Assembly (NCBI GenBank): GCA_009775225.1
Contig: VSPE01000021.1
Location: 1-42,088 of the forward strand
From: Muribaculaceae bacterium
GTDB lineage: Bacteria; Bacteroidota; Bacteroidia; Bacteroidales; Muribaculaceae
Reading direction: 5' to 3'
Length of the DNA: 42,088 nucleotides
In this document: positions 35,164-42,088 of the stretch, piece after piece
How the letters are laid out: the number at the start of each line of letters is the position of its first letter
Position numbering within the stretch: position 1 is the first letter of the stretch
Notes under the pieces: generated by a model
What the model was told of the DNA's origin: nothing
Databases searched by the model: none
What the model saw: only the letters and a program-made list of their open reading frames with translations
Position numbers and translations under genes: made by a program

Positions 35164-37593
35164 ATGCACAAAAATCTGATACCGTATCTGGCCGCCATGA
35201 TGCTCGCCGCTGCGCCGGCGCAGGCCCAACGAACCTCTCACACCCTCAACGAGGGCTGGCAGTTCGCCAAAGGCACTCTTGATGCCCCCTCTACTGCCTG
35301 GCAGAACGTACGCGTACCTCACGACTGGGCCATATACGGGCCTTTCGACCGAGCCAACGACCTCCAGACAGTGGCCGTGGAGCAGAACGGCGAAAAAGAA
35401 GAAACAGTAAAGACCGGCCGTACTGGCGGTCTTCCATTCATAGGCAAAGGCGTATACCGCACAAGCTTCGAGCTGCCTGACACCGCCGGCCGACGCACCA
35501 CCATCGTATTCGACGGCGCAATGAGCAACGCCCGCGTAAAAGTAAACGGCAAGGACTGCGGATACTGGCCATACGGCTACAACTCGTTCTACATCGATGC
35601 AACCGGGGCCGCAAAGCCCGGCACCAACGAGCTTGTGGTGGAGCTTGAGAACTTTGAGCGCGCCTCACGCTGGTACCCCGGAGCCGGTCTATACCGCAAC
35701 GTACACGTACTCGCCACCGACCGCGTACACATCCCCGTATGGGGCACATACATCACCACACCCGTGGCAAAAGACTCCTACGCCACAGTGAGCCTCAACA
35801 GCAAAATTGAAGGCGCTCGCAAAGGAGAGAAGGTGGAAGTGAACACTACTATAATCGCGCCCGACGGCAAGACCGTGGCGTCCGACAAATCCAGTTACCA
35901 CGCACACGGACAGGACTTCACACAGAACTTTCTGGTGGAAAACCCGACCCTGTGGTCGCTCGACAGCCCCGCCCTCTACACCGCACACACCACACTCAGC
36001 GTCGACGGTAAGGAAGTCGACAGCTACGACACCCGCTTCGGCATACGCACCATAGAGTACATTCCCGAAAAAGGCTTCTTCCTCAACGGCAAAGTCACAA
36101 AATTCAAAGGCGTGTGCAACCACCACGACCTCGGCCCTCTCGGTGCTGCCGTAAACCGCTCGGCTCTCCGCCACCAGATAGAGCTGCTTAAAGACATGGG
36201 CGCAAACGCCATCCGCACTTCCCACAATATGCCCGCACCCGAGCTGGTGGAGCTGTGCGACGAAATGGGCATGATGCTCATGGTAGAGCCTTTCGACGAC
36301 TGGGGATTCCGACCCAAGTCACCAAACGGCTACGGCTCCTTCTTCAACGAGTGGGCCGCACGCGACATCACCAACATGGTAGAGCACTTCCGCAACAGCC
36401 CCTCGGTGGTAATGTGGTCTATCGGCAATGAGGTTCCCTCGCAATGGGGTCCCGACGGAATGAGCGAACTCACCATGCTCCGCGACCTCGTGCACACGCT
36501 CGACCCGACCCGACCCGTGACATGCGGCATGGACCAGATTGGCGCCGTTCTCGACAACGGCTTCGCCGCCGCTCTCGACATTCCCGGCTTCAACTACAAG
36601 CCACAGTATTACGACAAGGCATACGCCGTGCTGCCGCAGAAACTCGTCCTCGGCTCGGAAACCGCCTCGACCGTATCCTCGCGCGGCGTGTACCACTTCC
36701 CGGTGGAGTTCGGCGAGCACTTCACCATGCTCCACCCCGACAAGCAGAGCAACAGCTACGACAACGAGTCGTGCTCATGGTCGAACACCCCCGACCCCGA
36801 CTTCGCCATGGACGACGACCGCGAATGGGTAATAGGCCAGTTCGTATGGACGGGCTTCGACTACCTCGGAGAGCCGGCTCCCTACGACACCGACGCATGG
36901 CCCAGCCACAGTTCGTACTTCGGCATCATCGATTTGGCTTCGCTCCCCAAAGACCGCTACTACCTCTACCGCTCGCGCTGGAACACCGAAAGCCCCACAC
37001 TGCACGCGCTTCCGCACTGGACATGGCCCGGACGCGAAGGGCAGACCACTCCCGTATATGTATACACATCCTATCCCGAAGCAGAGCTTTTCCTCAACGG
37101 CAAAAGCATGGGGCGCCGCAGCTTCGACAAATCGAACACAATCGACCGTAACCGCCTCCGCTGGAACGACGTCGCCTATGAGCCTGGCGAACTGCGAGTA
37201 GTGGCGTACAAGGCCGACGGCACTCCCGCCGAAGAGCGCACCATACGAACCGCCGGCAAGCCCGCCGCACTGCGCATCAGCGCGAACCGCAGCTCCATTG
37301 CCGCCGACGGCGACGAACTCGTATATTTCACCGTGACAGCGGTAGACAGCAAAGGCAACCCCGTGCCCGCAGCCGCCAACACCGTGAAGTTCGAAGTGAC
37401 AGGCGCAGGCACATTCGAGGCTACCGCCAACGGCGACCCCACATGCCTCATGCCATTCCAGAAGCCCGAGATGAAGCTCTTCAGCGGCGCCGCCACGGCT
37501 ATAGCACGAAGCGCAAAGACGCCCGGCACTCTCAGAATACGCGCCACAGCCCGCGGACTCAAAGCCGCCGAGGCTTCCGTGGAGGTCAGATAA
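35164..37593 (+). CDS. GH2 beta-galactosidase
   Basis: This 809-residue periplasmic enzyme has a signal peptide (ending AQAQ near residue 22) and should release galactose from imported galacto-oligosaccharides. It shows the GH2 layout: N-terminal sugar-binding jelly roll (LNEGWQFAKG, VRVPHDWAIYGPF, GVYRTSFELP, YGYNSFYIDAT), an Ig-like domain, and a TIM barrel with GANAIRTSHNMPAPELVELCDEMG, the acid/base Glu423 in MWSIGNEVPSQW and the nucleophile Glu499 in LVLGSETAST. C-terminal Ig-like modules (DUF4982-like, then about 695-809: ALRISANRSSIAADGDELVY) complete the usual Bacteroidales form. GH2 also contains other specificities; the neighbouring GH53 and galactokinase genes argue for beta-galactosidase, as with BT4667. 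Confidence 0.9.
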   Translation: MHKNLIPYLAAMMLAAAPAQAQRTSHTLNEGWQFAKGTLDAPSTAWQNVRVPHDWAIYGPFDRANDLQTVAVEQNGEKEETVKTGRTGGLPFIGKGVYRTSFELPDTAGRRTTIVFDGAMSNARVKVNGKDCGYWPYGYNSFYIDATGAAKPGTNELVVELENFERASRWYPGAGLYRNVHVLATDRVHIPVWGTYITTPVAKDSYATVSLNSKIEGARKGEKVEVNTTIIAPDGKTVASDKSSYHAHGQDFTQNFLVENPTLWSLDSPALYTAHTTLSVDGKEVDSYDTRFGIRTIEYIPEKGFFLNGKVTKFKGVCNHHDLGPLGAAVNRSALRHQIELLKDMGANAIRTSHNMPAPELVELCDEMGMMLMVEPFDDWGFRPKSPNGYGSFFNEWAARDITNMVEHFRNSPSVVMWSIGNEVPSQWGPDGMSELTMLRDLVHTLDPTRPVTCGMDQIGAVLDNGFAAALDIPGFNYKPQYYDKAYAVLPQKLVLGSETASTVSSRGVYHFPVEFGEHFTMLHPDKQSNSYDNESCSWSNTPDPDFAMDDDREWVIGQFVWTGFDYLGEPAPYDTDAWPSHSSYFGIIDLASLPKDRYYLYRSRWNTESPTLHALPHWTWPGREGQTTPVYVYTSYPEAELFLNGKSMGRRSFDKSNTIDRNRLRWNDVAYEPGELRVVAYKADGTPAEERTIRTAGKPAALRISANRSSIAADGDELVYFTVTAVDSKGNPVPAAANTVKFEVTGAGTFEATANGDPTCLMPFQKPEMKLFSGAATAIARSAKTPGTLRIRATARGLKAAEASVEVR

Positions 37594-37605
37594 AGACTAT
37601 GCGGC

Positions 37606-37636
37606 TTTGCCGTATGGATAAAAAAATGTATCTTTG
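37606..37636 (+). promoter_or_regulatory. Consensus promoter of the galactose metabolism operon
   Basis: TTTG (37606-37609), a 19-nt spacer and TATCTTTG (37629-37636) match the Bacteroidota consensus exactly. The -33 box overlaps the loop of a small hairpin (ATGCGGC at 37599-37605 with GCCGTAT at 37609-37615). The galactokinase ATG is 55 nt downstream. Confidence 0.8.
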
Positions 37637-37690
37637 CACGAAGTAAACAACAAACGACTCTAACAAAAAACACCCTCATATATCATTATC

Positions 37691-38842
37691 ATGGAGCTCC
37701 AACAAAACATCGACAGCATATTCGAGAGCCGCTTCGGCGGCCACGGCACCATATACGCGTCGGCCGGACGCATCAATCTCATCGGCGAACACACCGACTA
37801 TAACGGCGGCTTCGTGTTCCCCGGCGCTATCGACAAGGTAATTATGGCAGAAATACGCGCAAACGGCACCGAAAAAGTGCGCGTATACTCTATCGACATC
37901 GACGACTACGCCGAATTCGGCCTCAACGAAGCCGACGCTCCCGAGCAGTCGTGGGCCCGCTATATCTTCGGCGTATGCCGCGAAATAATCAAGCGCGGCG
38001 GCAAAGCGGAAGGCTTCGACGCCGTATTCGCCGGCAACGTGCCCCTCGGCGCCGGTCTCAGCTCATCGGCAGCACTGGAGTCGTGCTTCGCATACGCCCT
38101 CAACGACATGTTTAACGACAACTCCATCGACAAATTCGAACTTGCCCGTATTGGCCAGAGCACAGAGCACAACTACTGCGGCGTGAACTGCGGCATCATG
38201 GACCAGTTCGCATCGGTATTCGGCAAGAAAGAAAACCTCATGCGACTCGACTGCCGCTCTATGGAGTACGAATACTTCCCCTTCAGCCCCGAAGGCTACA
38301 GCCTCGTGCTTATCGACTCGGTAGTGAAACATGAACTCGCCGACTCTCCCTATAACAAACGCCGCGCATCGTGCGAACGCGTAGCCAAGCGACTCGGCAT
38401 CGAGACACTCCGCGACGCCGACATGGATATGCTAAATGCCGTAAAGACCGACATCACCGCCGAGGACTACTTCCGCGCAAAATTCGTAATCGAAGAGAAA
38501 GAACGCGTGCTCACCGTGTGCGACGCCCTCGTGGCCGGCGACTACGAAACTGTAGGCCGTTGCATGTACGCTACTCACGAAGGTCTCTCAAAAGACTACG
38601 AGGTGAGCTGCGAGGAACTCGACTTCCTCAACGACATTGCTCGCGAATGTGGCGTGACAGGCTCGCGCATCATGGGCGGCGGCTTCGGCGGCTGCACTAT
38701 AAATCTCGTAAAAGACGAACTCCTGCCCGCATTTATCGACACAGCCCGCAAACGCTTCAACGAGAAATACGGCCACGAGCCCAAAGTATATGAAGTGATA
38801 ATAAGCGACGGCGCTCGCAAAGTGGCCGACGCACAACACTGA
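37691..38842 (+). CDS. galK: Galactokinase
   Basis: This 383-residue cytoplasmic GHMP kinase phosphorylates alpha-D-galactose to galactose 1-phosphate with ATP, the first committed Leloir step. The galactokinase signature GRINLIGEHTDYNGG lies at residues 26-40, with the GHMP ATP-binding motif PLGAGLSSSAALES near 118-131. A third motif (GSRIMGGGFGGCTINLV) lies near the C-terminus. CGIMDQFASVFG carries the catalytic Asp region. Length is standard. It has its own consensus promoter after the GH2 gene, so it can be transcribed apart from the polysaccharide locus, and it is followed after 33 nt by the epimerase. Confidence 0.95.
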   Translation: MELQQNIDSIFESRFGGHGTIYASAGRINLIGEHTDYNGGFVFPGAIDKVIMAEIRANGTEKVRVYSIDIDDYAEFGLNEADAPEQSWARYIFGVCREIIKRGGKAEGFDAVFAGNVPLGAGLSSSAALESCFAYALNDMFNDNSIDKFELARIGQSTEHNYCGVNCGIMDQFASVFGKKENLMRLDCRSMEYEYFPFSPEGYSLVLIDSVVKHELADSPYNKRRASCERVAKRLGIETLRDADMDMLNAVKTDITAEDYFRAKFVIEEKERVLTVCDALVAGDYETVGRCMYATHEGLSKDYEVSCEELDFLNDIARECGVTGSRIMGGGFGGCTINLVKDELLPAFIDTARKRFNEKYGHEPKVYEVIISDGARKVADAQH

Positions 38843-38875
38843 TATTCCAAGGTACAAAACGAAAGGTTCAAAACA

Positions 38876-39907
38876 ATGAGTACGAAAAAAGACACCGTAC
38901 TTGTATCCGGCGGTGCCGGGTACATTGGCACACACACCACCGTAGCGCTGGCAGAGGCCGGCTACGACGTGGTTGTCATCGACAACTTCTCCAACTCCGA
39001 GCCCTCGGCCATTGAAGGCGTGGAGAAAATACTCGGCCGCAAAATCTGCTTCAAGCAGGTCGATACCTGCGACAAAGAAGCTCTACGCGGCGTGTTCGAA
39101 CGCCACGACTTCTCCACCGTTATCCACTTCGCGGCATACAAGGCTGTGGGTGAATCGGTGTCCGAGCCCCTGAAATACTACCAGAACAACCTGGTATCGT
39201 ATATGAACGTCCTCGAGCTGATGAAGGAATACAAGCGCCCTAACGTGCTTTTCTCCTCTTCGGCAACAGTATACGGCAACGCCGATGTACTCCCCGTCAC
39301 AGAGAAGACTCCCCGTCAGGACGCCACATCGCCCTACGGCAACACCAAGCAGATTGCCGAAGATATTCTCCGCGACTGCTGCCACGCCTACGAAGGCTTC
39401 CACGGCATTGCACTGCGTTACTTCAACCCTATCGGAGCACACCCCAGCTCTCTCATAGGCGAGCTGCCCAGAGGCGTGCCCAACAACCTTGTGCCCTTTA
39501 TCACACAGACCGCCGCAGGCATCCGCGAGCGCCTCTCCATATTCGGCAACGACTATGACACCCCCGACGGCACCTGCCTCCGCGACTACATCGACGTGGT
39601 AGACCTCGCCAAGGCTCACGTTGCCGCCGTAGACCGCATGACCGAAGGCAAGATGGAAGCCGGTTACGAAATCTTCAACGTAGGCACAGGCACTCCCCTC
39701 TCTGTCCTCGAGCTGGTAAACCGCTTCATGGCTGCAAACGGTGTGAATGTGCCCTACGTAATCACTGACCGTCGCGACGGCGACGTGCCCGCCGTATGGG
39801 CCGACACAACCACCGCCAACAATGTGCTGGGCTGGAAGGCCGAGCGCGACATCGACGACACCCTCCGCTCCGCATGGGCCTGGGAGAAGCACGTCCGCAG
39901 CCTCTAA
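38876..39907 (+). CDS. galE: UDP-glucose 4-epimerase
   Basis: The 343-residue product is an extended short-chain dehydrogenase that interconverts UDP-galactose and UDP-glucose with bound NAD+. The NAD-binding GGAGYIG motif is at residues 12-18. VIHFAAYKAVGESV and SSSATVYG (near 127) follow. The catalytic YxxxK pair is Tyr154/Lys158 in PYGNTK. C-terminal GalE features (RYFNPIGAHPSSLIGE, CLRDYIDVVDLAKAHV, YEIFNVGTGTPLSVLELV, RRDGDVPAVWAD) are all present and the length is normal. It lies between galK and the aldose 1-epimerase gene on the same strand, consistent with a galactose operon. No galT lies beside it. Confidence 0.95.
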   Translation: MSTKKDTVLVSGGAGYIGTHTTVALAEAGYDVVVIDNFSNSEPSAIEGVEKILGRKICFKQVDTCDKEALRGVFERHDFSTVIHFAAYKAVGESVSEPLKYYQNNLVSYMNVLELMKEYKRPNVLFSSSATVYGNADVLPVTEKTPRQDATSPYGNTKQIAEDILRDCCHAYEGFHGIALRYFNPIGAHPSSLIGELPRGVPNNLVPFITQTAAGIRERLSIFGNDYDTPDGTCLRDYIDVVDLAKAHVAAVDRMTEGKMEAGYEIFNVGTGTPLSVLELVNRFMAANGVNVPYVITDRRDGDVPAVWADTTTANNVLGWKAERDIDDTLRSAWAWEKHVRSL

Positions 39908-39926
39908 GATTGCGATAAAGCGCACA

Positions 39927-39954
39927 TAATTTTTAATTCTTAATTTTTAATTCC
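39927..39954 (+). repeat. 14-bp AT-rich tandem repeat upstream of the aldose epimerase gene
   Basis: TAATTTTTAATTC(T/C) occurs twice back to back (39927-39940, 39941-39954), between the galE stop and the GTG start at 39965. Its AT content contrasts with the flanking genes. No promoter box of the TAnnTTTG type is present. Confidence 0.65.
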
Positions 39955-39964
39955 TGTAAGGAAA

Positions 39965-41008
39965 GTGCTCACAATATCCACCTCCCCCTCTCCCTTAGGC
40001 GACATCACGCTGGCCCGCCTCACCAACGTCGGCGGCGCATCGGTAGTGCTCAGCACTCTCGGCGCCGGCATCATAGAGGTTAACGTGCCCGACAGCACGG
40101 GCAAGCTCGCCGATGTGGTTCTCGGCTATGCCGACCCAGCCGACTACATAGCCGACGGCCCCTGCGCCGGAAAAGTGCCGGGCAGATATGCCAACCGCAT
40201 AGCCGGAGGGCACCTCGTTGTCGACGGAAAGGAATACAGCCTCCCCGTCAACAACGGCCCCAACCACCTCCACGGCGGCCCTGATGGCTTCCAGAACAAG
40301 CTCTGGAGCCTCGTCAGCGCCGACAGCGACTCCGTGACAATGCGCTACACTGCGGCCGACGGCGAAGCCGGATACCCCGGCAAGCTCACCGTGTGCGCCA
40401 CATACCGCTGGAGCGATGCCTGCGAGCTGGAGCTGACCCTTCGTGCCGAAACTGACGCTCCTACCGTGGTAAACCTCACCAACCACGCCTACTGGAACCT
40501 CTCGGGCCACTCGGCAGGCTCCGCGCTCGACCACACACTCATGCTGGCGGCCTCGCGCTACCTGCCCACCGACAGCACTCTCATCCCCGAAGGCGTGCTC
40601 GTGCCCGTGGAAGGCTCGCCCATGGACTTCACCTCCGCCAAAGCGCTCCGCCACGACATCAAGGCCGAGTTCCCGGCGCTAATCTACGGCAAGGGCTACG
40701 ACAACTGCTGGGCCGTCGACGATTACACGTCCGGCAAGCTCCGCACCGTGGCAGTGCTCACCGACCCTGCTTCCGGACGCCGCCTCACAGTCGACAGCGA
40801 CCAGCCCGGCGTGCAGGTGTACACAGGCAACTGGCTCGCCGGCTCGCCGTTAAACAAGGCCGGGCGCCCCTACGAGGACTACGACGGCGTGGCTATCGAA
40901 TGTCAGGATTTCCCCGACGCACCAAACCGCGAGACATTCCCGAGCACTTTCCTGCATCCCGGCGAAGAATATCTGCGCCGTATAAATTTTAAATTCTCAA
41001 CAATCTAA
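39965..41008 (+). CDS. galM: Aldose 1-epimerase (galactose mutarotase), GTG start
   Basis: This 347-residue enzyme interconverts beta- and alpha-galactose, supplying the alpha anomer to galactokinase. Catalytic residues line up with the family: NHLHGG (His101/His103), TNHAYWNLSG (His174, the acid) and GVAIECQDFPDAPN (Glu312, the base); E. coli GalM uses His104, His175 and Glu309. The frame has no ATG near its beginning. GTG at 39965 is preceded by AAGGAAA and gives a normal N-terminus (LTISTSPSPLGDITLARLTN), while a stop codon at 39941 in the same frame limits the start. The protein has no signal peptide, so it is cytoplasmic. It is followed after 23 nt by the nucleotidyltransferase gene. Confidence 0.92.
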   Translation: MLTISTSPSPLGDITLARLTNVGGASVVLSTLGAGIIEVNVPDSTGKLADVVLGYADPADYIADGPCAGKVPGRYANRIAGGHLVVDGKEYSLPVNNGPNHLHGGPDGFQNKLWSLVSADSDSVTMRYTAADGEAGYPGKLTVCATYRWSDACELELTLRAETDAPTVVNLTNHAYWNLSGHSAGSALDHTLMLAASRYLPTDSTLIPEGVLVPVEGSPMDFTSAKALRHDIKAEFPALIYGKGYDNCWAVDDYTSGKLRTVAVLTDPASGRRLTVDSDQPGVQVYTGNWLAGSPLNKAGRPYEDYDGVAIECQDFPDAPNRETFPSTFLHPGEEYLRRINFKFSTI

Positions 41009-41031
41009 CAGCATAACAACGCAATAAAACC

Positions 41032-41940
41032 GTGAAACCTACATTATTTATACTTGCTGCCGGCATGGGCAGCCGCTACGGCGGTCTCAAGCAACTCGAC
41101 GGCCTCGGCCCCAACGGCGAAACTATCATGGACTACTCGGTGTACGACGCTATCCGCGCCGGCTTCGGCAAAGTAGTGTTCGTAATCCGCAAGGATTTCG
41201 AGGCTGACTTCCGCGAAAAAGTACTGAGCAAATACGAAGGTGTAGTACCCACCGAAGTTGTGTTCCAGGCTATCGACACCCTCCCCGAAGGATATACCTG
41301 CCCCGCCGACCGCTCCAAACCCTGGGGTACAAACCATGCCGTGCTCATGGGCCGCGACGCTATCAAAGAGCCTTTCGCCGTAATCAACGCCGACGACTTC
41401 TACGGCCGCGACGCCTTCCGCGTAATCGCCGAAGACCTCATGCGTCCGCGCGACCGCAAGGGCGACTACAGCATGGTTGGCTTCCGCGTAGGAAACACCA
41501 TGACAGAGAACGGCTCCGTATCGCGTGGCGTATGCTCCACCGAGAACGGCCTGCTCACTTCTGTGGTAGAGCGCACCGCTATCAGCTACGACAAAGACCA
41601 CCGCATAGTGTTCACCGACGAGAACGGCGCAGAGCAGACCCTCGATGAAAAGACTCCCGTGTCAATGAACCTCTGGGGCTTCACCCCCGACTACTTCGAC
41701 TACTCCGACCGCGAGTTCCGCAAGTTCCTCGACCACGACATCAACACTCCCAAGTCGGAGTTCTTCATCCCCCTGTGCATCGACACCCTCATCAACAGCG
41801 GCGAAGCCACCGTGCGCGTGCTCGACACCGACTCGCGCTGGTTCGGTGTGACTTATACCGCCGACCGCCCCGGTGTTGTTGAGAAATTCGCCGAACTGCA
41901 TCGCGAAGGCGAATACCCCTCGCCCCTCTTCGGCAAATAA
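41032..41940 (+). CDS. Sugar-phosphate nucleotidyltransferase-like protein
   Basis: This 302-residue cytoplasmic protein has the NTP-transferase (Rossmann-like) fold that joins a nucleoside triphosphate to a sugar 1-phosphate. The nucleotide-binding loop is LAAGMGSRYGGLKQ (residues 8-21), a variant of the pyrophosphorylase GxGTR...K signature. KPWGTNHAVLMGRDAI and the metal-binding INADDFYG (Asp near 121-122) follow. It is shorter than bacterial glucose-1-phosphate uridylyltransferase plus extra domains and differs from GalU in its loop. Placed directly after galK, galE and galM with no galT nearby, it could make UDP-galactose from galactose 1-phosphate and UTP; this is inference. Alternative substrates are glucose 1-phosphate or other hexose phosphates. 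Confidence 0.8.
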   Translation: MKPTLFILAAGMGSRYGGLKQLDGLGPNGETIMDYSVYDAIRAGFGKVVFVIRKDFEADFREKVLSKYEGVVPTEVVFQAIDTLPEGYTCPADRSKPWGTNHAVLMGRDAIKEPFAVINADDFYGRDAFRVIAEDLMRPRDRKGDYSMVGFRVGNTMTENGSVSRGVCSTENGLLTSVVERTAISYDKDHRIVFTDENGAEQTLDEKTPVSMNLWGFTPDYFDYSDREFRKFLDHDINTPKSEFFIPLCIDTLINSGEATVRVLDTDSRWFGVTYTADRPGVVEKFAELHREGEYPSPLFGK

Positions 41941-41956
41941 CAAGCTATAGCACCAG

Positions 41957-42003
41957 CCAACAGGAGGGAGGCGCCCCGGCACCTCCCTCCTGTTGGTAAT
42001 TTC
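41957..42003 (+). terminator. Probable terminator of the galactose operon
   Basis: A perfect 15-bp stem (41957-41971 with 41982-41996) with a 10-nt loop lies 17 nt after the last stop codon. The following TAATTTC is only a weak T tract. The stem sequence GGAGGGAG recurs as the last eight bases of the window. Confidence 0.65.
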
Positions 42004-42026
42004 AGAGGTTGTTTAGAGGTTGTTTA
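42004..42026 (+). repeat. AGAGGTTGTTTA in overlapping tandem (right copies)
   Basis: The 12-mer occurs at 42004-42015 and 42015-42026. It matches the minus-strand sequence at 59-70 on the other side of the window. The remaining 62 nt (42027-42088) hold no recognisable gene, only a short repeated GTTAAGG. Confidence 0.6.
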
Positions 42027-42088
42027 ATAATCATTGTTAAGGACAGGGTGGTGAATTTTATGTTAAGGTGCAGTTTACGAGGAGGGAG

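Noticed and set aside
1..42088. CRISPR arrays, tRNA and rRNA genes
   Set aside because: No regularly spaced repeats, cloverleaf-like segments or ribosomal RNA stretches were noticed in reading the window.

Overview
The window looks like a chromosomal segment from a gut member of the order Bacteroidales, probably Muribaculaceae or a close relative (the family is inferred). Direct support: a SusC/SusD pair, Mfa1/Mfa2-type fimbrial genes, Bacteroidota promoters of the TTTG-N19-20-TAnnTTTG type, no Shine-Dalgarno dependence at most starts, and two secreted enzymes ending in a Bacteroidales C-terminal tail. Most coding DNA is GC-rich; the left 1.3 kb, the 8.7-10.7 kb module and the leader at 14.7-15.1 kb are visibly AT-richer.

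Layout. (1) 1-1,280: a short, apparently cut-off lipoprotein gene read leftwards, preceded by a long foldable RNA with its own promoter, then a dead IS1595-type transposase remnant. (2) 1,281-8,634: a divergent pair of large secreted pectin enzymes, a modular CE8 pectin methylesterase (-) and a PL11 rhamnogalacturonan lyase with a LamG domain (+). (3) 8,722-10,645: a two-gene leftward module, an ABC/OLD-like AAA ATPase overlapping by 8 nt a small protein with a PD-(D/E)XK-like motif; a candidate defence system that I do not recognise by name. (4) 10,762-14,681: histidine acid phosphatase, S9 peptidase (DPP5-like) and a DUF6155-like protein. (5) 14,738-24,975: a complete Mfa-type fimbrial operon (DUF3575, DUF3868, Mfa1 major subunit, Mfa2 anchor, minor subunit, large DUF4906 protein) with a ~300-nt leader and an internal terminator after the major subunit. 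(6) 25,128-37,593: a pectic beta-1,4-galactan utilisation locus: clan GH-A hydrolase, SusC, SusD, SusE/SGBP, GH53 endo-galactanase, GH2 beta-galactosidase. (7) 37,691-41,940: galactokinase, UDP-glucose 4-epimerase, aldose 1-epimerase and a sugar nucleotidyltransferase, driven by a consensus promoter.

How it works together. Regions 2, 6 and 7 form a pectin theme: de-esterification of homogalacturonan, cleavage of the rhamnogalacturonan-I backbone, capture and trimming of its galactan side chains, then Leloir-type metabolism of the released galactose. No galT and no hybrid two-component regulator lie in the window. The unnamed nucleotidyltransferase after galM sits where a uridylyltransferase step would be needed. 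The most novel-looking items are the ATPase/nuclease-like pair, the 6S-like folded RNA at the left end, the GH-A enzyme that opens the galactan locus, and the galT-less Leloir cluster.
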